From: Megascapheus bottae
Lineage: Eukaryota; Chordata; Mammalia; Rodentia; Geomyidae
DNA: 64,000 bases
Assembly (NCBI GenBank): GCA_024803745.1
Contig: JANJXV010000013.1
Location: forward strand, 3,844,001-3,908,000
Reading direction: 5' to 3'
This document shows, piece by piece, positions 1-11,815 of this stretch (the stretch's first letter is position 1; every line of letters begins with the position of its first letter). The notes below the pieces were generated by a model, which worked only from the letters and a program-made list of their open reading frames with translations, searched no databases and was not told the origin of the DNA. The translations under genes were made by a program, and so were the position numbers.

Positions 1-1187
1 TAATGGGCAGAGGGGTTAAAGTTACATTCGTCAGGTAGTATATACATTGCTTCTCAAACCTTTATACCCCTTCTCATGTTTTTGTCCGCCTTTCCCTCCC
101 CCCCTACAGTCATCTTGTTTTCCCCCTTCCCTTCCCTATTTCAAATAAACAAATAAGTGTAGACTTGTAAACAAATTATTTGTATGCCTGTATACAAACT
201 CAAATACAGTAACCTCATGAGATTAACTATACGTGGAAGACAAAAAAAAGAAAAGAAAACAATAACATCACATAGTACATTAAGAATGGCAATCACAATG
301 ATAAACCTCTTGTTTCATTAACCTACAGTTCATTTTGTTTAGACTCATCCTATATGACCTTATGTACACAACTTTTGAGCTACTGTGATCCTCTGCTAGG
401 AGAATCCTAGTTGTGTACTAATTATTTTACAAATGAGGGAAACCATGGAGCCTATGCTTCTTTGGGTCTGGCTTACTTCACTTACTATGATTTTTACCAA
501 GTCTTTCTATTTCCTTATGGATCGGGTGATATTCTTTCTGAGGGGAGCATAGAATTCCATTGTGTATAAGTACCATATCTTCTTGATCCATTCATCTACT
601 GAGGGGCATCTGGGTTGGCTCCATATCTTAGCTGTAGTAAATAGTGCTGCAATGAACATTGTTGTGCTAGTGGATTTAGTATGCTCCTGTTTCTAGATAT
701 TTGGGTAAATGCCAAGGAGTGGGATTGCTAGGTCATAAGGGAGCTCTATGTTTAGTCTTTTGGAGAACCCCCATACTGCTTTCCATAGTGGTTGAATAAG
801 TTTACACTTCCATCAACAATGTAGTAGTGATCCCTCCTGGCCACATCCTGGCCAGCATCTGTTATTAGATTTCTTGATCATGGCCATTCTAACTGGAGTG
901 AGGTGGGATATCAGAGTTGTTTTGATTTGCTTTCCTTGTATGGCCAGAGATGTTGAACATTTCTTTATGTGTCTATAGGCCATTCTATTTCCTCTTCAGA
1001 GAAATCTCTTTAAGTCTTTAGCTCACCTTTTAATGGGGTGGTTGTTTGTTTGAAGATTTGTTTTTGAGAGATTCAATTTTTTGAGCTGCAGGTGTATTTT
1101 AGATATGAGGCCCCTGTCTGTTGTATGGCTAATGAAGATCTACTCTGTGGGCTTTCTATTTAATTAGCTAGCTATGTTCTTTGCCAT
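1..1187 (-). mobile_element. L1 3' fragment, older 3' UTR type
   Basis: The plus strand reads as antisense L1. It runs from 3' UTR (the cagaggggttaaagttac block, then a pyrimidine-rich tract) into the C-terminal part of ORF2, including antisense of the segment encoding a TMEFYAA-like motif near 540-570. Homology stops at about 1187, where other copies in this window continue, so the element is 5'-truncated. Its 3' end lies beyond the window edge. Many substitutions against the other copies indicate an old insertion. Confidence 0.85.
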
Positions 1188-1475
1188 GACATAGCATTTT
1201 ATGAATATGTTTTCCATTCAGAATTCAAGGCTTGACACTCTGTACATTCTGTAACTGTAACTGAAAAATGAATTGTATGAAAACTTGCATTTTCTAGGAC
1301 TGATAATGTAGAACTTATTGTGGTGATTAAATGGCAACAATTAACTTAAATCTATTCAATTACCTATTTTTACCTGTGAAAGTAAAGGATAGTTGGATCA
1401 TATAAATCAGTATCATGACAGTAACTCTTGGTAGCTTTAAATCATACCTTCAGATCTATTTCCATTATCCGGCTT
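1188..1475. other. unique non-coding sequence
   Basis: AT-rich sequence between two L1 fragments. I see no repeat, RNA gene or coding signal in it. Confidence 0.5.
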
Positions 1476-2032
1476 TTTCTGACTCATCTTTTTTTTTCTT
1501 TTTTTTATTGTAATTAGTAAAAGGGTTACATGATATTTGCCAGATAGAAGGTGCATTAATTCACATACATTGATACCCTTTCACATGTCTTGGTACCCAT
1601 TACCCTCCCCCCCATACCCCCACCCATCTTGGTTTTCCCCCCTTCCCTATCAAATTTCAAATAACCAAATACAAATAAATTCAATATATCAGATAACAAA
1701 GTGAGATACTATAGCAATATGAGATAACCAAGGGACAGCAAAGGAGATGAGAGACAACATAGTACATTAAGCACAACAATCATTTGTTATATGGCTTTTC
1801 TTTCAATATCCTGGAGGTCCTTTCAATTAGCTTCATACTATATGGCCTTATGTATCAAGATTTTGCTCTATTGCAGATCTCTGCTAGTAGAGCCCAAGGT
1901 TTCTACTGATTATGACGAATGAGGGAAACCATTGAGCCTAAGTTCCTTTGAGTCTGGCTTACTTCGCTTAATATGATTTTTTCTAAGTCTTTCCATTTCC
2001 TTACAAATGGGGCAATGTTTCTGACTCATCTT
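1476..2032 (-). mobile_element. L1 3' fragment with 15-nt TSD
   Basis: A 5'-truncated L1 begins at a T-run (1491) with the attgtaattagtaaaagggt 3' terminus and ends near 2017, in antisense of the last ORF2 codons. The 15-mer tttctgactcatctt flanks it exactly at 1476-1490 and 2018-2032. This perfect duplication marks target-primed reverse transcription and a fairly recent insertion. Confidence 0.93.
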
Positions 2033-2352
2033 ATATAGCTTTTAAGTTGTTAATACTGTGTTAGGCTTATTTGTTTTTGTGGTCACCATAGCTTACAGCT
2101 TTGTATTGTGGGATGAGGGCCATGGATTTAGAACAATTGTGTTTGAACCATTATTTTCAGTGATGCACTCTATAATCTTAAATGTGAGAGTTAGATTTTC
2201 TAATCCTTACCTTCCAAATCAGCAAGATGGAATAATAGCAATTCCTACTTCATTGAGTTGTTATGGAAGTTAGTAACTGAAATATGTGACATAGTGTCTG
2301 ACAGATGGTAGCAATGAGTACATGCCAACTTCTAAAAAATGTACACACAAAC
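2033..2352. other. unique non-coding sequence
   Basis: A 71-codon open frame (2058-2273) lies here, but it has no recognisable domain and sits in AT-rich DNA between repeats, so I treat it as chance. Confidence 0.5.
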
Positions 2353-2546
2353 CAATCACCAGTGGCTCATACCTATAATACTAGCTTCTCAGGAAGCTGA
2401 GGAAAGTTGATGAGACTCTCATCTCCAATTAACCACCAGAAAACAGGAGGTGATGCTGTGGCTCAAGGGGTAGAGCACTAGCCTTGACCTGAGGAGCCCA
2501 GGGACAGCACCCAGGCCCAGAGTTCAAGCCCCACTACCAAAAAAAA
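2353..2546 (+). mobile_element. B1-type dimeric SINE (B1 + shared Geo module)
   Basis: The left half resembles B1 (ggctcatacctataatactagcttct). The right half carries gctgtggctcaaggggtagagcactagcc followed by gagttcaagcccc, and a short A-run closes it. The same two-part structure recurs across the window. Confidence 0.85.
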
Positions 2547-2727
2547 TGTGCATATAAATACAAATACTTGTGGATTGGAAGTGACCTGCATGCTTTTCTC
2601 TATATTTTCTGCTGTGTTCTTCAGTTTTTTAGGCTTGAATTGTTAGGTGAAAATAATATTAAATAACTCATAGAAGGCAAATAATCCTGCATAGAGACAT
2701 CTAGACCATGCTGCACAATTTTGCTCA

Positions 2728-3006
2728 TTCATTGCTTATTTCTTTTGCTTTTTTTTGGTTTTTTGGTTGGTCGTGGTACTTGAACTCTGGTCCTGGAGAT
2801 TGTCCCTGAGCTCTTCAGCTCAAGGCTACTGCCATACCCCTTGAACCACAGGGCTACTTGCAATTTTCTAGTGGTTAACTGGAGATAAGAATCTCATGGT
2901 ATTTAGTGCCTGGGCTGGCTTTGAACTTCAATCTTCAGATCTCAGGCTCCTGAGTAGCTAGGATGACAGGTGTGAGCCACTACGCCTGGCCTTCATTGCT
3001 ATTTCT
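2728..3006 (-). mobile_element. B1-type dimeric SINE, minus, with TSD
   Basis: Antisense copy: a T-rich tail, then the Geo half (cctgagctcttcagctcaaggct), then the B1 half ending gtgtgagccactacgcctggcc at 2991. A near-identical repeat ttcattgct(t)atttctt at 2728-2744 and 2992-3006 is the target-site duplication. Confidence 0.88.
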
Positions 3007-3099
3007 TACAGTGTCCCTTCTTAATGTAAAGTCATTAAGCCACAGAAAGTTAGAACATTCTATACAAATCACTCATTTGACAAAACCAAACATTAAAAT

Positions 3100-3182
3100 C
3101 TAGCATGCAAGTGGCAGAGCTGAGACTAAACAGAGCTCTAGTCCAATAATACTTAGCAGTGTAAACCATACTAATATACTGC
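3100..3182 (+). repeat. MIR SINE fragment
   Basis: The sequence aagtggcagagctgagac, followed by a cysteine-rich-looking agctctagtccaataat segment, matches the 3' half of the mammalian MIR core by eye. It is short and diverged, as expected for a MIR. Confidence 0.5.
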
Positions 3183-3185
3183 AGG

Positions 3186-4160
3186 ATATTCCAGGAAGGT
3201 TCAGTGCTTGACCAAATAAAAAGTTGTTCATCAGGATATTTAAAACCTTTATTGTAATGTCATTGCTTCCTACCTCCTACCTCTTCTTTCCAGGTATAGT
3301 GAAAAAGAGTCAATTTTTGTGGAATTTAAAGGATTTTACTAGACTGCTTTGATTATTGGGGAATCTCCTTACAGTCAGAATAGAGTTAATCTGAGTGTAG
3401 AAACTAAATGATGGAAGAGTTGTTTTACTCTCAGCTTCTCAGACAATTCAATTGCTGTGTGATATTCTCTAATAAAATGTGTAAAGTGTTCACTGAAAGC
3501 ATTTGAGAAGTCAGCATGTTTTACTGGAAAGGGCAACTTGATACAGATTATTAATGTTGACATTCAAATTTTAATAACATCTGTTCTAAGATTGCATTTG
3601 ACAAGGCTGATGCTCTCTATTTTTTGACACAGTCTTATCTCTTTGTTTCATTACTTTCCGTGGGCCTTTAAATTTATGTTGTCCTGTGCTCTCTCCTACT
3701 TGCAACTTTATTGTAGCACCTGTGTGAAAGTTTTCCAAGTATGTGGGTTTGTCTAGGAGCTCTATTAGATAGCAAACTTTTGGCAGAAATTCCAGCATGC
3801 TTACCTTCCTATCCTTACTCCTTGGTGCCATCAATGACTAGGCCGTAATAGGTGATCAGAAATAGTGGAATAATGAGAATAGTTGGACAATTGGGGATAA
3901 GGGAATATTTGTTTCTTTTCAGTCTTCTTCAATGCCTTCTTGCATAATATCTTCTGTGGTAGTGTTTCCAGGCCTAGAATCTTATTTTTACTGAGTTATC
4001 TTACTTTCTCCTATTTTATGTTCATGTATGTCAATGTTTCAGTATATTTATCTTTACTAATCTCTCTCTTAAATTCAAACTTTTATTTCTAACTGTTTTC
4101 TATTTTCTGGACTGTATACTTGTCTACTAACCAAGACTAGATTGGCATTTCTACAGCTTC
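3186..4160. other. unique non-coding sequence
   Basis: About 1 kb without a recognised repeat. Two small minus-strand frames (3375-3563 and 3586-3834) show no domain, signal peptide or repeat and are probably chance. Confidence 0.5.
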
Positions 4161-4255
4161 TCTTCTCTTCTTCCTTCCTTTTTTCTCTTCCCTCCTTCCC
4201 TCCTTCACTCCTTTCCTTTCTCCCTTCCTCCCTTCCTCCCTCCTTTTCCTTCCTT
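4161..4255. repeat. CT-rich microsatellite
   Basis: Imperfect (TTCC/CTTC)n tract that runs directly into the T-rich tail end of an antisense SINE, so it may have grown from the SINE tail. Confidence 0.85.
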
Positions 4256-4441
4256 TTTGCCAGTCCTGAGCCTTGAACTCAGGACTTGGGCACTGTCCTT
4301 GAACTTTCTCAAGGTTAGCACTCAACCATTTGAGGAACAGCACCACTTCCAGCCTTTTCTGTATAGGTGGTACTGAGCATTTGAATCCAGGGTTTTGTGC
4401 ATGCTAGGCAGACACTCTTGCACTTGGTCACACTGGCCCCA
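4256..4441 (-). mobile_element. IDL-Geo-type SINE, minus
   Basis: Antisense of a dimer. The Geo half comes first (gccagtcctgagccttgaac to caccacttccagcc), then the ID-like half (ggtggtactgagcatttgaa ... gcatgctaggcagacactct). The ID half has lost several box B positions, so it is an older copy. Confidence 0.85.
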
Positions 4442-4724
4442 AGTTTCTCTTTTCATATAACAATTCAAACTTGTTTATTTTCTTCTTTAATTTTCAAATC
4501 TTTAAGCATTATTTAACATTTCAAGCTGATCATCTTAAAGTTAGAGGCTCAGGCCTTTACATAGTTCTTTTCTCACTTCACATTTGGATTACCATGATTC
4601 TCTGGAGTGTTATCTACCACAGACAGTTGTTTTGAATGTATCCCTGGTTCTTTATCTTTACTTTTAATGTCTTATTTTAAGTATCTGTCTGCATAGCATA
4701 TTGACATTACTACTTGGAGTTCTT

Positions 4725-5066
4725 TTCTTTCTTTTGGATATTCTGGGGTTTGAACTCAGGGCCTTCAACATACCAAGCAGGTGCTTTAACATCTGTGCAT
4801 ATCTTCCAGCTGTGCCTCCAGCTGTGCATATCTTCCCTCCTCATTTTGGAATTAGTTATATTTCAGGTAGGGTCTCACATTTTTGCCCATCATCAGCTCT
4901 GGGCTGTGATTCTCCTATCTATGTGGCTTTCTGCATAGTTGGGATTACATGTGAAATTCACTATGACTGGCTTATTGCCTGAATGTGGTTTTGTTAACTT
5001 TTTGCCTGAGCTACTTACTCTCAAACTAGCTGCAATTACAAGGGTGTGTCATCACATCTGTCTTCG
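4725..5066 (-). mobile_element. old B1/ID-type SINE remains
   Basis: Antisense tRNA-like block (ggggtttgaactcagggcct) followed by Alu/B1-like antisense (ggtagggtctcac ... ttgggattacatgtga), then a second B1-like arm near 4990-5060 (ctcaaactagctgcaattac). It is strongly diverged. It could be a B1-dID type dimer or two adjacent B1 relics. Confidence 0.5.
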
Positions 5067-5338
5067 ATTTCACTTTTTGTTACCCCTGTTTCCTCTGTAA
5101 TCTGTCCTTCATATATCTACTAGAGGTTATCTCTCCCTAGAACAATGGTTCAGGCCATCACTTAAGGATATTTTGTCAGTTTTCACTCTGTCATTTTGTA
5201 ACTTGCTATTAAACTTCTTCTTGAGTTTCCTTATACCTTTTTCATGAATTCTAGACTGTAGCTGTTTGCCAGTATCTCCCAGTGCCAATTCTGTTGGCTC
5301 CTAGTTGCTTTTTTTTGAACAAGTAAAGAATTGAATTC
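5067..5338. other. unique non-coding sequence
   Basis: No repeat or gene recognised. Confidence 0.45.
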
Positions 5339-5914
5339 TTTTTTTATTAAAAAATTTATTAACATTGATTTTTACATCATATTTCAAATGATACATTTAA
5401 CAAACAAGTATTCAAGAAGGGAATCTCTATATAAAATCACTGGCACTTATATTTTAGACTGAGGGTTTGTATATCATACATATTAATCTATGTAATAAAA
5501 CATTATGTCTATAGTGTCAGAAATTTTTTTTGAGTCAGAAATTTTTATGTCTATGCAATTGTATTTATTTTTCCAATACCATGCCCATAGCATTGAGTCA
5601 TTGCTCTTGTACTGTTTTGTTCTAATTGCCACATATTAAGGATACCATGATCCTTTTGTTCCTTTGGTCTTGACTTGTCTCACTCAACATGACTCACTCT
5701 AGATTCATCCACTTCCCTGAAAATGCCATTATTTTATCTTGTCTGTTGGCTATGTAGAATTCCATTGTATATATATATATATATATATATATCACATTTT
5801 TTGTATACATTCATCTGCAGTAGTGCATCTGATTGTTTCCATAACTTGGCTATTGTGAATAGTGCAGAGATGAACATAGCTGAGCAGGTATCCTTATCAT
5901 ATCCTGGGTTATCA
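5339..5914 (-). mobile_element. L1 3' fragment, second lineage (L1b)
   Basis: Antisense L1 with a different 3' end (aaaaatttattaacattgat ... caagtattcaagaaggga) that lacks the G-rich tract of the other L1s. It reads into ORF2 C-terminal antisense (gttggctatgtagaattccattg, then gtgaatagtgcagagatgaa). The mirror copy at 8462-9237 is the same family. An internal (TA)n expansion lies at 5768-5792. Confidence 0.82.
5768..5792. repeat. (TA)n microsatellite inside L1b
   Basis: About 12 TA units at the position where sister copies have only a short tatata run, so the expansion happened inside the element. Confidence 0.9.
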
Positions 5915-6155
5915 TTTATATATATATATATATTAAAGATTTTATTAACACTGATGTTTGCATCATATTTCAAATGTCATGTTTAACAAACAAGTATTCA
6001 AGAAAGGAATCTCCATGCAACATAATGAAACATAGAACATAATGAAAATTAAGTTGAGGGTTTATATGTTATAAGATCCATATCAATCTATAAACTGTAA
6101 CATTATGTCTATAGAGCATATACCCCATCATATAGTTCATTTATATTTTTATTTA
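5915..6155 (-). mobile_element. second L1b 3' end
   Basis: After a (TA)n run (5916-5932) the L1b 3' terminus begins again (agattttattaacactgatg ... aacaagtattcaagaaagga) and extends about 220 bases. It is a separate 5'-truncated insertion abutting the first. A short tcatttatat repeat on both sides may be its TSD. Confidence 0.75.
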
Positions 6156-7804
6156 GTGGTCTCAACTAAATTATGAGAATACATGGATTGTTCCTCATAG
6201 CTGGACTTTCTGAGGTGATTCATTGCTTAGGAAGTATCTTCAATGAAGGGAATTATGTTTAACATGATATTTTCTTAGCGTTTTGAGAACATTATTGGTG
6301 CTAAACTAAAGATATTCACACATTTCAGCATGTTTTGGCAGGGTCAAGGCCTGACATCTGTTGTAGATGGCAGGAACATCAGTATTGTCTTTTGCTGTCA
6401 TTCACCTGCTGTGTATTGATTTAGCTCCTAAAGCTTCACTCTTTTCATCTAAAATTACCTATGGCCATGCCTACTGGTTTGTAAAAAATTTAGCTCGACT
6501 AATGGCTTTAAAGATTTTGTTTTTTATTTTAAACTGGCAAGCAAAGGATTGTATATATTTTAATGTACTGCATAGTGCTGTATACTTTGTAGAATGGCTG
6601 AGTGAAGCTAATTAATGTTTTATACACAAATGTTATAATATTGAGATATCATAATTTTTTGAACTTTTAACAAAAGGTAAAGTAGAATGCAAGGAAAATA
6701 GTCTATATTGTGCTGATATATCTTTTTTTCCCCCTATAGGATCTCCATTTTTAAAATAACTAGGTTTAAAAAAACCTATTTTAGATTGGTTGAATTCAGA
6801 TTAATGTGTCTTTCTTCAGACATTATTGCTTGACATAAAATAAGAGGATGCCCTTTTGTACAGAGTGGTCAGAAATTAGCTGATATTCATTGATTCACTA
6901 TCTAGGTCATAAACAAAGTATCTGGCTTCTTGACAACTGCATTAGCTGTATTGTTCCCCATTCACAGCTGCCAGGCATAGAATGGTTGTTTGGCAGCTGA
7001 CAAGGCTTAGATCACGCAGGGGCTTTGCCTTCAAACTTACTTTGAAAATGTTATGCACTGAATGCAATTAAATTGGGAACTCACTATTAGCACTTTTATT
7101 CAAATGGTAAAACAAAATGAAACACTGATTTCCTCAGAAAAATTGAGAGCAGCTAGTCTAAAATTATTGCCCGTTTTATAGATCAGTTAATAATTCTGAG
7201 CTAAAGTAGACCGTTTGCCATTTTATACTTAGTTGTCTGGAGCAATTTCTTGAAACTAAGACAATAAGCTATTACAAAAAGTTGAGTATTGGGAAAATGA
7301 ACCATGAGGGTAGTAGAGTAAAGAAAGAGCAGAAAAGAATCTCAACAGACCATATCACATTAATGGAGAGGTGATGAAGGATGCCATGGTGACTACAGGG
7401 TTAGAGTCAGGGGACACAAGGCTTGGCACAATGGCAGCAGGGGTGAAGGGGCTCAAGTAGTATAAAGGTTATGGGACAGGGCTTGCAGGTAGCTGAAGGT
7501 TCAAAGAGTTTGGCAATTCAGAGTCTCCTGAGTTTATGATGCAGTTCTTGACAGGGAATCTAATGTTGGAGCAAGTCTCCTGCTCCATTTGCAAGGAGCT
7601 CAGTTTGTCAAGTGGGGATGGAGTAGGAGAGTAGGCTTTTATATGTAGAGTAAGACTCTGGACTGGATACTGAGCTGGAGAAGTTCCAGAAGAATTCTCT
7701 GGGGAAAGGGTAGTAGGTGGGCCAAACTGGTAGCAATATTGACTTTCCATCAAAATTTGCAGTAGTTGACATGTTCTGGAATTTTTTAAAATTATTTTAT
7801 TAGT
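6156..7804. other. long unique stretch, possible conserved non-coding block
   Basis: About 1.6 kb with no repeat I recognise. The part from about 6870 to 7270 has mixed composition with E-box-like cagctg words (6966 and 6996 areas) and homeodomain-like attaa cores. The 82-codon frame at 6367-6615 has no domain. A cross-species alignment would be decisive. Confidence 0.4.
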
Positions 7805-7977
7805 TGTGGGCTAGTGGCTCATTCTTATAATCCTAGCTACTCAGGAGGCTGAGACCTCGAGGATATTAGTTATAAACCAGCCTGGGTAGACTTTATTTGT
7901 CAGCAATTTATCAGCAAAATGCTGGACTTGGCTTAAGTGGTAGAGTGTGCCAAACCCTGATACCAGCAAACAAACAC
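7805..7977 (+). mobile_element. B1-type dimeric SINE, degraded
   Basis: The B1 half (ataatcctagctactcagga) is clear. The Geo half is eroded (ggcttaagtggtagagtg) and lost most of its 3' part. Confidence 0.75.
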
Positions 7978-8112
7978 AGAGTGTTATTTTATTGACAGAA
8001 TAGTCTTCATCTTAACTTTGTTTTTGGTTGTTATATTTTCTTCCTTGGTTTGTTCCTCTCTTTCTTTCCTAGTTTCATCCCTTCCTTCTTTGTCCTTCAC
8101 AACTGTTTCTTT

Positions 8113-8113
<1 letters not shown>

Positions 8114-8162
<49 letters not shown>
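8114..8162. repeat. (TG)n microsatellite
   Basis: Nearly perfect TG dinucleotide run of about 24 units. Confidence 0.97.
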
Positions 8163-8163
<1 letters not shown>

Positions 8164-8206
8164 TTTTATTGGAGACTATAACAGTTATAAATAATAAAAA
8201 TGGTTT

Positions 8207-8428
8207 AATTAGCCACGCTCATGCCTGTAAGCCTAGCTACCCAGGAGGCTGAGATCTGAGGATCACGATTCAAAGTCACCCTGAGCATAAAAGTCTGTGA
8301 GACTCTTACCTCCATTTAACCACTCTGGCTCCAGTGTAGTGTGGTAGCCTTGAGCTGAGTAGCCTGAGCTGAGTAGCTCAGGAACAGCACCCAGGCCCAG
8401 AGTTCAAGTTCCAAGACCCACCAAAAAT
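8207..8428 (+). mobile_element. B1-type dimeric SINE
   Basis: Sense copy with the B1 half (gaggctgagatctgaggatc) and the Geo half, which holds a local duplication (gagctgagtagcctgagctgagtagc in two units, 8351-8380) and ends cagagttcaagttcc. Confidence 0.85.
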
Positions 8429-8445
8429 TTTTATTTTGTACCTTT

Positions 8446-9253
8446 AAAAAGACTGATTATTGATTTTGAACTCAGACAATGACAGAGGCTGGCGGGGTTG
8501 TAGAGAAAAAGGAACTCTACTGCACTGCTGGTGGGATTGTAAGCTAGTTCACAGCCACTCTGGAAAGCAATGTGGAGGTTTCTTAAAAACTGAAAATTGA
8601 CCTTCCCTACGATCCCGGCATACCACTCCTGGACATCTATCCTGAACATCATAACCCAAGATATGATAAGGACACCTGTTCAGCTATGCTCTGCACTATT
8701 CACAATAGCCAGGCGATGGAAAAAACCCAGTTGCCCTACTGCAGATGAATGGATACAAAAAAATGTGATATATATATATATACATATACATATATACAAT
8801 GGAATTCTACATAGCCAAAAGACAAGATAAAAAAATGGCATTCGCAGGGAAGTGGATGAATCTAGAGCAAATCATGTTGAGTGAGACAAGTCAAGACCAA
8901 AGGAACAAAAGGATCATGGTATCCTTAATATGTGGCAATTAGAAAAAAACAGTATAAGAGCAATGAATCAATTTTTGCATACCCAATGCTATGGACATGG
9001 TATTGGAAAAATAAACACAATTGTATAAACTTAAAAATTTCTGACTCTATAGACATAATGCTTTATTATATAGATTAATATGTATCTATGTCATACAAAC
9101 CCTCAGCCTAATTTTAATTATGTTCTAAAATCTAAGTGCCAGTGATTTTATATAGAGATTCCCTTCTTGAATACTTGTTTGTTAAATCTATCATTTGAAA
9201 TATGATATAAAAATCAATGTTAATAAATTCTTTTATAAAAAAGACTGATTATT
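8446..9253 (+). mobile_element. L1b fragment, plus, with 16-nt TSD
   Basis: A 5'-truncated second-lineage L1. It encodes the C-terminal ORF2 region in broken frames (cactgctggtgggattgtaa, then caatagccaggcgatgga, then aatggaattctacatagcc) and ends with the L1b 3' UTR and an A-rich tail. The 16-mer aaaaagactgattatt at 8446-8461 and 9238-9253 brackets it. An internal (TA)n lies at about 8768-8800. Confidence 0.92.
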
Positions 9254-9421
9254 AACAGAGAAAAAATACCTTTATGCAGACTATGCATAAAAGTTATGCA
9301 GAGGAGTAAGCAAAGAAAAGACTATGCAATCTGGGAGAGTTTTAAGCATGGAATAAATACTAAGGCTAATTCTATTTGAGATCCTACAATATGATCTGTG
9401 TTAATAAAAAATCATAAGAAT

Positions 9422-9613
9422 GGGACCAGGTGGGTGGTCTCGTGGTAGAGTGCTTACTTAGCATGTACAAAGCCTTGGATTTTATTCCTTGTTACCACAT
9501 ACACAGAAAAAGCCAGAAGTGGTGCTGTGGCTCAAGTCGTAGAGCTCTAGCCTTGAGAAAGCCCAAGAATATTGCTTGGGCCCTGAGTTCAAGCCCTACA
9601 ATTGGCAAAAAAA
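9422..9613 (+). mobile_element. IDL-Geo-type SINE
   Basis: ID-like half (ctcgtggtagagtgcttact) followed by the Geo half (ggtgctgtggctcaagtcgt ... gagttcaagccc) and an A-run. An imperfect aaaaatca-type repeat on both sides may be the TSD. Confidence 0.87.
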
Positions 9614-10180
9614 TCAGAATCTATTTGTTGTATACTTACTATATTCTAGAAATTGTGCTTTGCATATATTGTTTACTCTCCAAAATGACTCTGTGAGTAT
9701 ATCTTATTTTACTTTTCTTGAGGAAACTAAGATGAATTCTGGTTCTGGTGTCTATGAGTCTGTTAGTACTAAACAGTGGTGCACACACCACTTGGAAGGG
9801 AGCATGAGGTGGATTAAAACAGAACTATTATCTTGCAAGTGAGTGATTGTTTGTGTTTCTTTACCATGGATCACCTGAAAAAGGGTTCAGTTGTTTAGAG
9901 TATTCATTGTTTATTTGAATTTGCTTCTTTGGGCCTCTTCAAAATTCACTTTTCTTATTCTGTAAGGAAAATAACTTTCACATCAATCAGTTTCACAACA
10001 GTAGCAGCTTGCCTCACTGGTATTTTAGAAATGAGGGCAAGAAATGTTTGCTGATATGAACAGGTTAAAATATTTATTGTTTATGTCTCAGTTGGACCTT
10101 GTGCTGGAAACCCTCAGATCCCTCAGATCTCAGCTTTCTGAATAGCTACAATTACAAGCATGAAACACGGGTATTTAATA
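9614..10180. other. unique non-coding sequence
   Basis: No repeat or convincing coding signal. The frame starting at 10099 is open only because it runs through the next SINE. Confidence 0.5.
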
Positions 10181-10400
10181 TCAATACACTTAAAATTTTT
10201 TTTTTGCCTTTCCTAGGCTTGAGCTCTGGGCCTGAGCATTGTCCTTGGATTTTTTCAAGGCTAGAGCTCTACCACTTGAGCCTCAGCTCCACTTCCAGCT
10301 TTTTTCTATGTATGTGGTACCGAGGAATTGAACCCAGGTCTTCGTGCATGCTAGGCAAGCACTCTACCACTAGAACAAACTCTGGCCCCTCAATACACTT
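10181..10400 (-). mobile_element. IDL-Geo-type SINE, minus, with TSD
   Basis: Antisense full-length dimer starting from a T-run at 10197 and ending with ID-half antisense (aggcaagcactctaccact) and ggcccc at 10389. The 11-mer tcaatacactt at 10181-10191 and 10390-10400 is the TSD. Confidence 0.92.
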
Positions 10401-10499
10401 TTTATTAGCATACCTTAGTTGTGCAAGAGTGGTTTCATGGTGGCACTTCCACATAAGCCTGTCAATCAACCTTCCCTTCCCTAATCATTCTCTCTTATC

Positions 10500-10832
10500 T
10501 CTCCTCCCACTTCTCAGAACAATTTCTATGGAACTCGCTTTTCTATTTTCATCTGTGCATATGAGATTTATCAGTTTTTCTCTCATTTGTCTTCTGTCCT
10601 CTTATCAAAGAGATGGAAGGAGAAAGGAGAGGGCAAAAGAGGATACATATTATCTATACATTGCTTTTCTCTAAGGGGCTAATGATGTTGAATGTCTTTT
10701 TATTTGCTTGTTTATTCTTTGTATGTCTTGGAGAAATGTCTGCTCAAATCTTTGTCCATTAAAAAAAAAACTTGAGTTGACATTCTGTTGTTGAGTTGTA
10801 ATAGTACTTTCCATAATTTCAACAACTGACTG
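10500..10832 (-). mobile_element. ancient L1 relic
   Basis: Antisense of the generic mammalian L1 ORF2 C-terminus (ctaatgatgttgaatgtctt ... ggagaaatgtctgctcaaat ... ttgttgagttgtaatag). It is diverged and its boundaries are uncertain. Confidence 0.55.
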
Positions 10833-10840
10833 TAATCACA

Positions 10841-11033
10841 AGGCCCTGAGAGTGGGGCCTAGTAGTAGAGTGCTTACCTAGCATGTATGAAGCCCTGGGT
10901 TCAATTCCTAGGTATCACATACACAGAAATAGCTGGAAGTTGTGCTGTGGCTCAAGTGGTAGAGCTCTAGCCTTAAGAAAGCCCAAGGACGGTACTCAGG
11001 CCCTGAGTTCAATCCCCAGGATTGGTAAAAAAA
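10841..11033 (+). mobile_element. IDL-Geo-type SINE
   Basis: Sense dimer with the ID half (gcctagtagtagagtgcttac) and the Geo half (tgctgtggctcaagtggtag ... ccctgagttcaatcccc), then an A-run. Confidence 0.9.
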
Positions 11034-11371
11034 CCAAAGTAATAAAAATAAAATAAATCATATGAAAGTATTTATCTACAAGTTATCTTTTAATTTTATC
11101 AAAATTTTCCTCTGAAGTACAAATTTGGCTAAAATGTAATATTTTTTTCTTTGGTTGCTTGTGTTTCTGATGTCTTAAGAAACTGAAATCAAGGTCTTGA
11201 AAATTTATACTTGATTTTCTAGGAGTTGTTAACTTCAGCTCTTAAAATTAGGTTTTTGAACTATGTTCAGTTAATTTTTGTATATGGTATGAGAAAGGGA
11301 TTCAAATGAATTCACTGACATGTGAATATCAAACTGTATTCAGATTAATTGTTGAAAAGTCCATTCTTTGC
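11034..11371. other. unique non-coding sequence
   Basis: AT-rich. No element recognised. Confidence 0.45.
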
Positions 11372-11440
11372 AGTGAGACTTAAACTGTGGGCCTTGCATG
11401 TTTTAGGCAGGTGCTCTACCACTGAGCAGCACATCCAGAA
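11372..11440 (-). mobile_element. ID-like monomer relic
   Basis: Antisense tRNA-like block (caggtgctctaccactgagc) without a Geo half. It is the size of a single ID element and diverged. Confidence 0.5.
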
Positions 11441-11499
11441 ATTGCATCCTCTCTTAAATATTAAAGTAAGTTTTGAAATTGAGAAACAGTCCTGAATCA

Positions 11500-11642
11500 C
11501 AATATTCCTCCCCCAAAAAGAAAAGGAGAGGGGAATACCTATCTAAGTCAATGTAATTATTTTTATTAACTGTATTATATTTATGTAACTGTAACCCCTC
11601 TGCACATCACCCTGACAAGAACATTAAATACAAAAGAAAAAA
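11500..11642 (+). mobile_element. L1 3' end, older type
   Basis: Sense 3' terminus (atgtaactgtaacccctctg, then catcaccctgacaag) with an A-rich tail. It is 5'-truncated to little more than 100 bases. Confidence 0.75.
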
Positions 11643-11815
11643 ATATGTTCTCTTGTGTTATTTGATCTGCTTTTGTATACAAAAAGGAGAGGTAGAGAGA
11701 AAATGCCTGTCTATGATTTTGAACCTCTAAAGTCTGTGCAACTACAGAGCTCTGGATTGATTATTGTCTTAAAACTGTGTTCAGTTGTAGTATTGGATTC
11801 TCTTTTGTTCCCAAA

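Noticed and set aside
4137..4346. Minus-strand frame rich in K, E, R and G
   Set aside because: Translation of the CT-rich microsatellite and the adjoining SINE.
10099..10674. 191-codon open frame on the plus strand
   Set aside because: It runs through the antisense IDL-Geo SINE at 10197-10389 and into an ancient L1 relic. No domain is seen.
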